DNA of 64,000 nt, taken from contig MU004238.1 of assembly GCA_010405405.1 (NCBI GenBank), forward strand, positions 1,626,374 through 1,690,373, given 5' to 3'. A program made the translations under genes and the position numbers. Below the pieces are notes generated by a model, which was not told where the DNA came from, did not search any database, and saw only the letters and a list, made by a program, of their open reading frames with translations. Position 1 is the stretch's first letter; the number at the start of each line of letters is the position of its first letter. Below are positions 12,699-23,807 of this stretch, in pieces. Source of the DNA: Microthyrium microscopicum. Lineage: Eukaryota > Ascomycota > Dothideomycetes > Microthyriales > Microthyriaceae.

Positions 12699-13877
12699 CT
12701 AATACTCGTCGATCCCAAGGATCAGGCGTTGCAACTCCAGAGCTTCATCAGAATAGCCATAACATCTAGGCATAATATCCCGCCACTCACCTCTGATCCA
12801 TTCTAGAGCTGCTGTCGCAGAAATGACAACTGTCGGGTCAAGCTCCATGGTGTCAGATCTTTTGGACCTGCTTGATGATGTGTCTGAGAAATTGGTGTCA
12901 AGTTCCATGGCGGTAGAGCTATTGGACCTGCAGATAGACATATTCACCGAAAATACTGCATCGAGGCCGTCTCTCCAGTAGCTGTCAGGCTCACCTGTAA
13001 GGAGATTATGAAGTCTTTTCAAAGCATCGACGCCAGTATATCCGCATTCTCCGCTAGATCGCCTTCGGCGAAGGAGCAGCCGCTTTCCCTCTGCATCGCT
13101 ACCAATTTCAGCATGGATCAACTGGCGAAGAAGGTTGCCAAGCTGAATAGCATCGATATCAGGTTCCGCCATATGTTCCTGGCGCTGGGGAATCTTGTAC
13201 TTGGCTTGAACAATGCTTGGACGATTCTCTGCCCAGCGGTACTGGGCTAAGCCCCAGTCAGCTAGAACAATCAACGGGAATCGCGAAGAGTCAGTCATCT
13301 TGAAGAAGACGTTTTGCACGTGAACATCGCAATGATCAATACTTCGCCAATCAGCCTCTGTGCCAGGTCCATCATGGATTGCCTGGAGAGCCACAGTCAG
13401 TTGATATGCGATGTTCCAGAGTTGCAACTCTCGATCCATCAAACTGCCTTTGTCGGGTGCTTCCCACTGCCACTGGAATAGATCGCCATCGTATTTGTCC
13501 ATGACAGGACCCGTATTGATGCTACTGGTGAATCTGGTACTGAGAGCAGGACCATTCGGCCAACGAGCCCATCCATAGAAAGTGCTAAAGTGCTTGTAGG
13601 CCGGATGGCCCTGGAACGACTCCCTTAGCATCGCCATAACATGGATTTCGCCTTCTTGCGCGTGAGGCAAGTTGCCAAATTTGGCTACGAAACCCTTGTT
13701 GTAGCAATCAAGAACTTCATAGACACGTCCAAATGAGCCTTCTCCAAGCGGTTCTGGTGACAAGAATCTATATGGAAACTCCTCCGCTCTGTAGGCGAGT
13801 TTAGTGTCTTCACTGGGAAGAATGAGTGTTGGAGCTGTGGCAGAATACCACTGGATGCTACGCGAATCGAAGTCCAT
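12699..13877 (-). CDS. Protein kinase-like protein, fungus-specific type
   Basis: A single-exon protein of 392 aa from the ATG at 13877. A kinase fold is indicated by a glycine loop LGEGSFGRVYEV (residues 44-55), a lysine in VAKF (K66), a catalytic-loop variant IDHCDVHVQNVFF (the HRD arginine is Cys183; D184 and the Asn are kept) and DWG (207-209) in place of DFG. The C-terminal 100 residues hold two copies of a motif around 'MELDTNFSD' and 'MELDPTVV' in an Ser-rich stretch. It resembles the expanded, poorly characterised fungal kinase-like families. Catalytic Lys, Asp and DxG Asp are present, so activity is possible. Substrate unknown. Confidence 0.7.
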   Translation of the reverse strand: MDFDSRSIQWYSATAPTLILPSEDTKLAYRAEEFPYRFLSPEPLGEGSFGRVYEVLDCYNKGFVAKFGNLPHAQEGEIHVMAMLRESFQGHPAYKHFSTFYGWARWPNGPALSTRFTSSINTGPVMDKYDGDLFQWQWEAPDKGSLMDRELQLWNIAYQLTVALQAIHDGPGTEADWRSIDHCDVHVQNVFFKMTDSSRFPLIVLADWGLAQYRWAENRPSIVQAKYKIPQRQEHMAEPDIDAIQLGNLLRQLIHAEIGSDAEGKRLLLRRRRSSGECGYTGVDALKRLHNLLTGEPDSYWRDGLDAVFSVNMSICRSNSSTAMELDTNFSDTSSSRSKRSDTMELDPTVVISATAALEWIRGEWRDIMPRCYGYSDEALELQRLILGIDEY

Positions 13878-15824
13878 CTATCAATATATCCTGTTTGGAT
13901 ATCGATTGAGTGTTTTTTTTTGTTTGATGTGTGATGTGGTTTTGATCCAATGCTTTATGGTGGTCCATGATGTTAATCTCAAATAGCTTGGGTCATAAGT
14001 GAACTGCTGTAAGAGGTTGCTAATTGCACTAAGCCATTGCTTTGCACCTGGTTAAAGGCTTTGTTGTCTGTCTGGAGAGATGGAACAAGGTCATAGTCTT
14101 ATCTTCATTGACACCAAGTAGGACAATGTTTTGTTTAGTGGTTCCAGGGACAAAGAACTGAAGCTCCGAGGTATCAGCCGTTAAGATATACTACCAGAAG
14201 ACTGGTGTTGAATTTCCCGTCGCCAGGCATCGTGTTTTGCTGCTGCAAGTCCAATATCACACAATTCACTCAAAACTTTGCACTGCCCAGCCTGCACCTG
14301 AGTTCTCCAAGTCGTCGTACCATATCAGTCTGCTAGTTACCAATATACATTGGAAAGCTTCAAGAGAAGTGACTTGCATAATTTACGGATCGTTCGCTGG
14401 TACTTGGTCCCTGGCGCATATATAGATACCTACACGGTGGGAAGATTTCGAGCTCTATTCTGGAAAGATTCAAAACCTCCTCCTTCTTGCCTCAGACAGT
14501 ACCAGTGCTACTCAAAATTTTTGGCACAACTGACCATGTGACTGCCGTAGAGAGTTAAAGCGAATGTCTAAAACCCTCTTTTCAACTTGACTTTGACTGA
14601 TCGTATGATATAATGCTTCACGAATTGTGTGATGTTTCAGCTGGCTGCTATCCTTGTCAGAGCGAAAACAGACGGCAGGTAGAGGGCCATATGCTGCTGA
14701 GATCATTTAGAGAATCAGAGAGAAAGTCTAATCTTTTGCTATACTACCTAGGGACGCTTACATTCTCGGTCAGTACATTGGTAATTTCGAATCCTGCTTC
14801 AGTCTTCTTGCTCTAGAACGAAATAATATGCATCGCGTTCCCTAAACTCTTTTTTTTTGACAAATACTGTTGACGATATCTCCCTCTCTTACTGACATAA
14901 GAGGCAGACTCCAGAGCTTTGGAATGATAAAATGTCAAACAATAAACATGCATCTTTTTTCCTTCCCATGCTTTTATATGAACAGTTCAGATATCTCGAA
15001 GTTATTTACAGTAACCAAAAAAGTTATGATGAGCCCTTATCCAGATATAGATCCTTGGAAGATACCTTCTTAGTTCATGCTATATGTTCGCTGGGATTTC
15101 CGGATTTTATAAAGAAGGAGTAGATCATATCAGTGCAGTGAATACCCTCTCCTGATGCAATCGTCCGTATATCCCTCCGCCAGGTTTGGTCCCGTTACCA
15201 CCGACCTGGCTCCGTGTTGGTTACGATTTGAACGCTGGGCCGTGTCGTAGTCCAGAGTGACGACTCTATGGATATTTAATCTAATAAACCCGAGGCAGGA
15301 CAGGCACAACGACAGGCATACAACAAGCTTGGATTCGGCTGACCGGCACCCTTACCAACTAGAAATTATAGTTTGAAAAAATGCTCATGGTTTCATCGTA
15401 GATAGGTCAGTGGTAGGCCACGTCTAGCCAGTCTAGCCATCGATCTGTAAGCATATATACACTATAATGGTGCCAGCAAACCATACTAGTAGTATTATTC
15501 TGACGAAAACCACAGTTTCACGCGCTTCGCGGCACCAGGGTAGACGAGCCGAGCGCGAAGGAATAGTTGTCTTGTTAACCTATAGCGCAGAGCTTTAGTC
15601 GCTTAGCTGGTGTTGTGCATTCAATTGATCAACTACGGAATAATTCAGGGTCGTCCTGAGTATCTGTTCAATTAGTATTCAAAGTATAGAATATACACGG
15701 GAAATTTTGAGGCCGTAGTCATGTTTGCACTTATCTTGCTGATGATTCCACTTCGTACTATGATGAATTTCCGATTTCTCGGTTACTTTCCAAGGTTTGT
15801 TGTCAAATCAAAAATACCCTCAAC
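13878..15824. other. Intergenic, no supported gene
   Basis: About 1.9 kb with only short open frames on both strands. It contains the promoters of the kinase-like gene (left) and the GH43 gene (right). Confidence 0.4.
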
Positions 15825-17014
15825 ATGTTCTGGCTCCTTCCGTTCCTAGGATGTGGTTTCGTTTCATTGGTAGGCAGTCAGGAACTTCCTAGATATAACA
15901 GTACTCTTGGTTCGACGGCATTGGCTGCGGCCACTTTTACGAACCCGCTGAGACAGACAAATGGTGCTGATCCGTTCATCATAACGCACCAGGGATACTA
16001 CTATTTCATGACCACGACGTACACGGATATCAAACTGACGAGATCGCGCACAATCGAAGGCTTGAAAACGGGAGAAACCAGGACCGTGTACAAGGACGCT
16101 ACGAAAGATCGATGCTGTAATGTTTGGTCACCTCGTGCGTTTCTCGCTCTTTGCTGTACCTTCGATTTTTACTGACAGTTTCGTTCAGAACTTGCAGCAA
16201 TAGACGGGACGTGGTACATCTACTTCACATCAGGACAAGCAGACAACTCGCAGCAAAGAGCCCGAGTTCTCAAAGGCGGCAACCATCCAGTATGTTCCTG
16301 CACAACTACCAGCTCCGTCACGATCAGCTAACAACGCCCAGTGGAGCACATATACATACGCCAATCGCATCACAGATGAATGGGCAACGGATGGTACTGT
16401 CACGGACATCAACCGACAGCACTACTACATTTTCTCCTGCTCGCGTAAGCCCTTGCTTGGCAAGGCTCAACAAGCATTATGCATAGCTCCCTTCCAGACT
16501 CCCACTAAGCTCGGCGCAATCAGCGTCATCTCACAACCCACAGCAGCTTGGGAGAGCGCAGATGGACTGATGCCCGTCAATGCTGGGCCGTCTGTGATCT
16601 ATTATGGCGGTAGATATATTATGGCGCATTCAGGCACGTATTGTACCTCGCCATCGACGGCTATTGGATTGATGACGCTGGAGAATGGCATGGATCCTAC
16701 GCGAGCGGCGTCTTGGTATGTATAGTGCAGTTGAATAGTCGGAAGCTTCGTGGCTAATAGGTTGTAGGACGAAATCGGGACCAGTGCTTGGAAGCGCGTA
16801 TGATAACTATGGGCCGGGGCATATGACCTTCTTCAGGAGTCTTGATGACAAGGAGGTCTGGTCTGTCTATCATGCGACGAGTAATCCGAGGGGTGCTTGC
16901 GATAAGTCTCGATACACGATGGCTTACATCGTGGAGTGGGATGATAAAGGCAACCCGTTGTTCAGAGGTCCGCCACCGCTGAATGCTCGAAACAAAGTGC
17001 CCAGTGGCGAGTAG
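15825..17014 (+). CDS. Secreted GH43-family protein, catalytic acid motif altered
   Basis: Four exons: 15825-16134, 16189-16289, 16342-16715 and 16768-17014, 343 aa. N-terminal signal peptide MFWLLPFLGCGFVSLVGS. GH43 five-bladed propeller features: NGADPFIITHQGYYYFMTT (base Asp in ADPF), WSPQLAAIDGTWYIYFTSG, and YGPGHMTFFRS (usual GPGHNSF). GH43 enzymes mostly cleave arabinofuranosides or xylosides from plant polysaccharides. The block that normally reads VNEGP, with the general-acid Glu, reads VNAGPSVIYYGG here. Joined exons keep frame and family alignment at every junction. It may therefore be inactive or have a changed role. Confidence 0.82.
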
Positions 17015-17282
17015 CAATTGAGGCCGCAGCGAGGAACCAAAGATCGTGCGAGGGCCGAGGCTATGGAGGCGAAGAGAGTGGTGTCGAGGGATTTCTAGGA
17101 GCCGTGATAGATTGAGAGGAAGGCTGAAGCAAAGGAGGCAAACTTCAGCTTTATATTTGTGTCGATGCGACAACAATGTTTTTCGACGCATACAGAGGGG
17201 AATGAGGCCTCCGTAACCGCGTGAATGCGAGGATGTAATGATGCTGGAAGTATGGCATTGATGTGATTTTCGCCAGGTAATA

Positions 17283-18227
17283 TCATGTAGCAATTAATCG
17301 TCCTGCTTTTCCTCGTTCTACGAGCTTGTGTATGAAGTTTGCAAGAGCCTCGCCAAAGAAGTCATATCCTCGTCTTGTCATGTGTAGACCGTCTTTACTC
17401 CAGAGATTGTACTCTTCAGCCTTAGGATCTCGAGTCCACGGCATCAGAGCAGCAAGGTCCATGAAGAATACACCCAACATCAGGTGCAGGCTCGTAGTTG
17501 GCAACATAATCAGCAATTAGCATATTGAGTTGTGACCGCGAAGTACGCGCCTTTACAGCCAATTGCGAGGTGTGCGAATCCATTCGACGTTCTGGTACAA
17601 GAAGACAGAGCACCGATGCACCTGTCGATAAGACGTACTCATATGGCACTCTAAGTCCAGCAAATACTTCGGCAGCAGCATCGGGGTCGTTGACCTAGAA
17701 TTTGTCAGTATAAGTTTACGATCGGAGTTGACATGCCTGAAAAGACCATTGGGCCTCTTCGTGGTGAAACCACAAAACTTATCGCATTTTTTCTGAAGCG
17801 ATTAGAAGAACCTTCTGTAGGAGCTATCAAATGCGAAGGGAGATAACGGGGTTTCGGTGTGTTGGATGTCATCAAGATATGTAATTGATACGGGAAAAAT
17901 CTTACCTTAAGCCTTGGTCGTTGGTGCCACCTAAAAGAATGGGTAGGTCGTACTTTGGGTTCGAAGTATCGGTTCGCTTAGGCAAAGCGGTCTGGAGGCG
18001 CTGCAAGAATTGACCATATAGTGATTCGAGGACGCGATTACCACAGAAGCCGTTAACATCGACCGTGATGGTATAGTCAGGCACGAGAGTAGCGAGGCGA
18101 GACTTGAGCGCCGGGCCGTACGATGCATGTGCGTGCCACAGTCTATGTATCCTTGAACGAGAGAATCGCCGAAGGCTAGGATTTTGATCTGATTTGGATT
18201 TGAGAGTTTCAGCTTCTGGGTTTCCAT
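17283..18227 (-). pseudogene. SGNH/GDSL hydrolase, apparently frameshifted
   Basis: From the ATG at 18227 the frame gives ILAFGDSLVQGY (block I nucleophile motif), then must shift near 18145 to continue as HASYGPALKSRLATLVPDYT and VDVNGFCGNRVLESL, ending ILLGGTNDQ at a GTAAGA donor (about 17909). After an intron it resumes as VFAGLRVPYEYVLSTGASVLC. A second shift near 17475, in a run of three G, is needed to reach LMPWTRDPKAEEYN and the block V DGLHMTRRGYDFFGEAL with the catalytic Asp/His. All SGNH blocks survive and codon use looks normal, so this is either a very young pseudogene or assembly error. No signal peptide; likely an intracellular esterase. Confidence 0.6.
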
Positions 18228-18765
18228 TTCTACAACGCGAATGATGTTTCTAGCGAGCTGTTGCTATGGCGAGAGTGGTGGTCTTTATGTCCAATTCTTC
18301 GGTTCCATGCTCTTACATACTGATTCTTAAAGAACAGCCATCGATATGATAATCTATCAGGAGCTTAAACAGGCAGACACCTTAGCTTTGTCAACGTTGA
18401 AGAGGCCGACTGGTTGAAGCCGCGCTTGAACTCGCGCCGGCAGATCGGCCTGCGCTTCCAAGCAAAATTTCCGGTCCACAAATCCATTGCTTAATGATTT
18501 AACTGGTTGGGACGAGCGTTAGGAACATCAACCAGACCTCTCGAGATCCGACTCGAGATCTAATGGTTAACCGGTGGACCGGTGGTGTTGACTTGATGCC
18601 AAGACGTCCATCATCCAGATTCGCGCTAACCACATTGAGAAGTCATAGCTCAACTTTTCTGGTTTTCCATCTCTTGAGCTCGTCGACAGTTGAAATCGTG
18701 AGAAAGATTCATTTACACCATCATCGCATTTACTCGCACTCAATCTTCCAGTTCCTACCGCCAGA
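18228..18765. promoter_or_regulatory. Divergent intergenic region, SGNH gene / TIM9
   Basis: 538 bp between two oppositely oriented starts. No other feature recognised. It includes short inverted elements near 18540-18590 (tcgagatccgactcgagatc; accggtggaccggtgg). Confidence 0.3.
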
Positions 18766-19137
18766 ATGAACGCTCCCAAGTACCGCCCCTAAGCCAAGAC
18801 CCCTTGAATCCACGCTGATTGTACATAGCCTCACCCAAGCAGAGCAGCAGGAATACCAGCAGCGCATGGAGCGCAAGAGTATTCAAATGGCCATCTTGGT
18901 ACGTTGACATTCGCAATCATTACTATGCCCAGCTAACGATGTCAGCAATTCTCTCGCCTCACCCAACAATGCTTCGAGCCATGCGTTGAAGACTTTACAT
19001 CCAAAACTCTGGGATCGAGGGAGGAAGCTTGCCTTACCAAGTGCTTCGAGAAGTTCCACAACGGGCAGACGAGAATTGCCCAGCGGTTCCAGGAGAACAT
19101 GGCCGTTATCACGAACAACGGACAAGGCGGATTCTAA
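18766..19137 (+). CDS. TIM9: Mitochondrial intermembrane chaperone Tim9
   Basis: Three exons: 18766-18779 (14 nt), 18829-18898 and 18946-19137, 91 aa. Protein begins MNAPNLTQAEQQEYQQRMER. It has the twin CX3C motifs CFEPC and CLTKC separated by EDFTSKTLGSREEA, and a C-terminal helix FHNGQTRIAQRFQENMA, matching the Tim9 branch of small TIM chaperones. Tim9-Tim10 hexamers escort hydrophobic precursors across the intermembrane space to TIM22. The second intron has a clear GCTAAC branch point. The tiny first exon is inferred from a GTACCG donor and ATAG acceptor that restore frame; length is normal for the family. Confidence 0.82.
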
Positions 19138-19400
19138 AGGATAATGTGCAAGGCGGAGAAAAGCTTGGTCTCAACCAAGCACTGAAATTATTGCATTGGA
19201 ACGGAGTTGGTTCTTCTCGACTCTCTTGTATAGACCGCCGGAGTCTGTAGGATACCATTGATCATAATCCACGAAACATATATCCGACGTGTTCAATGTC
19301 ATCTGAACCGTTGACCTATTTTCTCAAAAACCCATTCCTGCAAAGATAATGATACCCATGAAAGCGCCCTACACCTTCTAACTCCAGCCATCAATCAAAC

Positions 19401-20206
19401 TCAATCACGCATCGCCTCGCCTTCACTTTCCACAACCGTAGTCTTCCCCTCCGCCGCAATCCAGTACGCAACAACGCGTATCCGAAACTCCGCCATCGCT
19501 ACACCAAACATCTTCAACAAACTCGTTTGATGGCTATCCAGCACCTGTCCCTCTTTACACACCACATACTCATTATCAAGCACCACCTTGCCCTTGTCCA
19601 TCTTTGTCGGCATACCCCACTTTCTTAACGTCGTCTCTACACTGTGGGGTACAGGCACATCTTGGTCAGACGGCACTTCTCCGCCCCGTGAGTAGACGAT
19701 GCCGGCGGGCACAGTAAAGGTGTGTGTGGCAGCGACGCCAGCGCGCGCAAAGTCGGTCTGAGCGTATGTGGAGAAGTAAGCGAGCACATCGGCGGGCGGG
19801 CGTGCAGTGAAGAGGAGGCCTATGTCGCCGCGCATGTGCGGTGTAAGGGTGGCGAGGCCGGGGAGGTATTCGGTTTCGGGGTCTGAGCCTAGGGATTTGG
19901 CCATGACTTTTGTTTTGCCGAAGAATATTCTAAGACTGTGAGCGGTGGGCGATCATGGACATGGCAAGAGACATGGAGAGATATAAAAGTATCGACGGTA
20001 CGGGGAAGAGCTTACCGGCTATCTGAGAACTCGGTTCTTACTTCTTTCAAGTAGTTGTTTCGCATATTTTCGACTTGAAATACGAAGACGAATGGGTACT
20101 CGTCTGCTGCCTCACGAACACCATTGTAGAGTTTTTCTGAAAGTTCTTTGCCTTTTTTCTCGACTTTGGAGAGATGTACAACCTTTGCGCGCCTTGATTT
20201 GGGCAT
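19401..20206 (-). CDS. MRT4: Ribosome assembly factor Mrt4
   Basis: Two exons, 20206-20016 and 19929-19401 (86-bp intron, GTAAGC donor), 239 aa. Start MPKSRRAKVVHLSKVEKKG with YPFVFVFQVENMRNN, then FFGKTKVMAKSLG and HMRGDIGLLFTARPP, then VPAGIVYSRGGEVP. This is the L10/P0-like fold of Mrt4, which occupies the P0 site on pre-60S particles in the nucleolus until replaced by P0. It lacks the P0 stalk-binding tail, as expected. Length matches yeast Mrt4 (236 aa). It is divergent from MDM10, with 300 bp between the two ATGs. Confidence 0.92.
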
Positions 20207-20506
20207 TGTTGCTGCAGTTGGAATTTGCGATTACTGGTATATTTTGTAGGCGGGGAATGGATCTCAAAAAAAAGTTGACGGAGAAAGTGGTGGGAGAATT
20301 AAGGCAGGAGATTTGCAGGGTTCAAGGGTCCATCCAACTTCATCTCTCTTTTCTTTCAAGCTCCCCTGCTCGACTCTCTCGTCTCAACATCAGAACATTA
20401 CAAAATTATACTCCATTCCAATGTGCAAACACTTCCACTCCTTTCGTGATTGCAGGCAATACAACGACACTTTTAGTAGAGCGCAGAAATAGGACACTCA
20501 TTCAGC
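20207..20506. promoter_or_regulatory. Bidirectional promoter MRT4 / MDM10
   Basis: 300 bp separate the ATGs of MRT4 (minus) and MDM10 (plus). The MDM10-proximal half is CT-rich (about 20335-20400), a common fungal core-promoter feature. No specific factor site is assigned. Confidence 0.5.
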
Positions 20507-21880
20507 ATGTTGGATTTCATGGACTACATACAGCAAGCATTCTACCACTCTTCAAGATGGAATATAGACAACTCCTACTCTGGCCTTAATGCCACAGCCC
20601 AGTGTAAGTGCCCTTGATCCCGGGTATTAACGAAAGCTCTAACGATCATGCCAGCTATTCTCGAGTTTCCCATCCCCAAAGGCCTCCGTCTAAACGTCTC
20701 TTCCCTAGGCACACCCCATTTTAGTTCCTCCTACACCATTTCCCTCGCGGGAACCTCCGCCGGACCCGTCACAGGTCAACTCTCCTACCTTTACTCCTCT
20801 CTGCCTCTCACTGTGCCCTCGCGCAGCTCTACCATCCCCCTCTCCGCCATTGTTCGTGGCTATAGACATTTACGCCCACTACGCGCGCCTGACAACCCAC
20901 GCGACTGGGAAGTCTGGCATCGTGGCCGGCGCGTCGATGAGCGCGACACACTTCTCTACGGCCGGATATTCCTTCCCACAAGCCGCCTGGAAGCGTTATG
21001 GCTACGGCGCACAACGCCAACGCAGATGCTGCAGGTTCGCGGTGTGAGTGATGCGAGTTTGCCGAATGGCGGTAGTTTGCTTGGGGTGGTACATAATGAC
21101 CATGGGAAATATAGCACGGAGTATCTGTTCAGTAGCGACTCGGCCCTATTGGGCGCGCGCACGCTGTACAACGTTGGCCATGACCCGCGTCAAAAGCAAG
21201 ATGATAGCTCTGAGGAGCTGATGCCGACACGCGCCGGGACAACAGCAGCATCGACGGCACCGCCAAGTTTGTTTTCGATGGGCGTGGAGGTGTATTATGG
21301 GCTGCTGAACAAGTCGGGAGGCATGTCGACAGGACTGAGGTTCACGACGCTGCCTGCATATCTCGCATTCCCGTATACGATGACATTGACGCTGAACCCA
21401 CTGATGGGAAATTTAAGTAGCACGTATGCGGTCAAGGCTGGGAAGTATCTGGCGCTGAGCTCGAGGTTCGATTTCAATTTCTATAGCTATGAGAGTGGCG
21501 TGTTAGTTGGGTGCGAGCTTTGGCGGTTAAGGAAGCGTGCACCGCTGGAGCGCATAAATGATGCTGTCAAGACGTCAGAGACACCACCTAGTGCGACGAT
21601 GGAGGATTTTGTGAATCCCGCTATGGATAAGGCTGCGGAGGAAGAGCAGGCTGGTGGCGGGTTGTTGAGATCATTGGGACATGGGTTCCCCTCACAAGCT
21701 CCGGCAGATGAAGATGTTGTGGGTGTGCTAAAAGCGCGCGTGGATCAAGATTGGAAGATTGGGCTGTTATGGGAGGGTCGATTTAAAGAGCTACTTTGCA
21801 GTGTTGGCGCCAGCCTGGATCTGAAGAGGCGAGAGAAGATATTTGCGGGCGTGGGTTTGGAAGTTCAATACTCGAACTGA
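20507..21880 (+). CDS. MDM10: Mitochondrial outer-membrane protein Mdm10
   Basis: Two exons, 20507-20603 and 20655-21880, 440 aa. N-terminus [20 protein letters not shown] is joined across a 51-bp intron to [21 protein letters not shown]. Family blocks [58 protein letters not shown] and [21 protein letters not shown] are present. Mdm10 is a porin-like 19-strand beta-barrel that serves both in the ERMES ER-mitochondria tether and in the SAM assembly complex. Low-complexity insert at about residues 320-375 (acidic and Ala/Gly-rich), typical of fungal variants. No signal peptide, consistent with outer-membrane beta-barrel import. Confidence 0.93.
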
Positions 21881-22067
21881 CTGGCGAACAACGGGAAAGC
21901 AACACTGACAAAAAACTCGAACTTTTAATTCTGGAGCCTCGAACGAAGCACATGATACAGCTTTCTGCACAGGAAAACAGATAGGCACTGGATGAAACAG
22001 CATGATGAATAACTCATTCCTTTCCTACGACAATCTAGTCCACGCCGTCATCAACACAAGATACCCC

Positions 22068-22826
22068 TCAATTCAACGCCTTTTTATCGAGAATTCGACC
22101 TTCTGCCGAAACAAATGACGCATTGAACTGCACCGGAATAGCAATCGTGATGCGATCGCGCCACTTTGCATCGCGATTCAGCAACTCCATAACCATATCA
22201 CGACAATGGCCAGCATGCAGCGCGCTCTGGAATCGTGCATCAATCACCGTACCCAACTCCCACATGCGCACATACTTTTCCCACGAGAAGATGCAGTGCG
22301 CGATATGCCAGCCATAAGTCGTCGCAAACATGTCATTGTGCTCCGCCAGTAGCTCCACCTGGTCAATGGTCATTGGCTTGGAACCATTGGCGTTGGCGTA
22401 CATTTGCCAGCTCTTGTCGGGCAGGGGTCCAGCTTCGTTGAATTGCTTGGTCAGTTCGTCGTCGCGGCAGTAAGGCGGTAGCCAAGAGGCCGATAGCCCG
22501 TCGTATTTGCAGCCGAGGGAAAGTGCTTCGGCTATGCTCTTGCCGCAGTAACACACGCTGAGACCTGGGTCGAGCATGCGTGGGTGGCAGTCGGCTGGAG
22601 AGAAGAGGCGGTATACTTGGAAGACGAGAGACCAGAAACCCCAGAGGGCGAGGACGATGCAGGTAATGCGGCCGACGGTGATGAGAATGCCCCTTCGCTT
22701 GATGGCGGGTGTTGGGTATGGGCTCTCTTTGAGAAGCTCTTCGTTCTCTTCGTTATCCATGCTGAATGCTTCTTCTTCGAGGGAGGAGTATTTGGTTTTG
22801 CGAGGAATCCCGAATAGCTTGACCAT
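22068..22826 (-). CDS. Single-pass membrane protein with two HxxHC motifs (UstYa/DUF3328-like pattern)
   Basis: A single-exon protein of 252 aa from the ATG at 22826. A short acidic cytosolic N-terminus is followed by one transmembrane helix at about residues 47-72 (GILITVGRITCIVLALWGFW). The C-terminal domain has paired cysteines (VCYCGKS, LGCKYDG, PPYCRDDE) and two copies of HxxHC: HIAHC at 174-178 and HAGHC at 204-208. UstYa/DUF3328 oxidases, which cyclise Kex2-released fungal RiPP cores, have the same layout of an N-terminal TM helix plus two HxxHC motifs. The flanking sequence diverges from typical UstYa, and this could be a separate, unnamed ascomycete family. It is divergent from the repeat-peptide precursor, 981 bp between starts, which is why a link is proposed. 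Confidence 0.6.
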   Translation of the reverse strand: MVKLFGIPRKTKYSSLEEEAFSMDNEENEELLKESPYPTPAIKRRGILITVGRITCIVLALWGFWSLVFQVYRLFSPADCHPRMLDPGLSVCYCGKSIAEALSLGCKYDGLSASWLPPYCRDDELTKQFNEAGPLPDKSWQMYANANGSKPMTIDQVELLAEHNDMFATTYGWHIAHCIFSWEKYVRMWELGTVIDARFQSALHAGHCRDMVMELLNRDAKWRDRITIAIPVQFNASFVSAEGRILDKKALN

Positions 22827-23807
22827 GGTTTTGATGGGTTTCGTTGCTGCGCACTTTAATATTAGCTGCGCTGTTCGCTAAGATTGTACTATATATTATA
22901 GACTGAGGTTTGTCACATACCAAAATGTTATGCAATGCCGCTCTTCAAGATGTTGATACTTTGAGGTTTAACTGTGTGGAGTTAGGCTTTTGGAGGGACC
23001 AAGTTGACATCAGGATGAAGTCAAATGTAATGTCATCAATCCTTTTGAAAGTTCTAGCTTCACTTTAACTTCTTAGATTTATAGCTAAGAAGGGAATAGC
23101 GCAATGGAAGCCTGGTGACTTTCACCCTTACTTCACTTTTTGAGAGCCTGAAGTCAAATATACGCATTGGTGTTTCCGCTTTTGGCTTGGAGTGCCTCGA
23201 GAGCTTTCTCGAAGCAGGTCGCCAACACTCGACCACACCTGCAATTTCTCAGCACGCAGCTAGATGATGCTCGAAGGTGCTCTCAGGTATCATGCGGTTA
23301 TGCTAGCGGCAAAATAGTGAATTCTGAAACTATCCGCGACCTGAAATCTCTCAGTGATCAAGCACGCCATGATCTCAACACCACGCTATACCACGATAGA
23401 TCTGAAAAATAACGCAATACTGCCACATGGCGCCGCGTGGTCACCACGTCCTTTCCTACCGCAGAGCCTCGCTAACCTCAAGCAACGTTGACGCAATATC
23501 AATTGGCTATCATTGCTCTCGCAACCTCAACAACAGCTCGTGCAGTTGCTCACGAGCCCATACCGCCATCACATATCAACCACCTTCAGCATGACGCTAA
23601 CAATCGCATCATCACAATTTCGTCACTGATCGAGGGCCTGTGCTCTGGTTCAGTTGGTATAAAGCCAAATGGATTCTCTGCCATAATTCTTCTTCTTCAC
23701 CATCCTTTAAATATACTCTTCCGAACACCAACAACCATTCCACATTTTCGACCATCAAACTCTCTTACTCACTTACCTCCTTCGATCTTCTTTGATCATC
23801 TCTCATC
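22827..23807. promoter_or_regulatory. Shared divergent promoter region, HxxHC protein / repeat-peptide precursor
   Basis: 981 bp between the two starts. Near the precursor there is a TATA-like element (tttaaatatac, about 23706-23716) followed by a CT-rich tract up to the ATG at 23808. No gene is supported inside. Confidence 0.45.

Noticed and set aside
15180-15240. Possible tRNA (T-arm-like GTTCAAATC on the minus strand)
   Set aside because: No matching acceptor, D or anticodon arms could be folded. No tRNA or rRNA gene was found by eye anywhere in the window.
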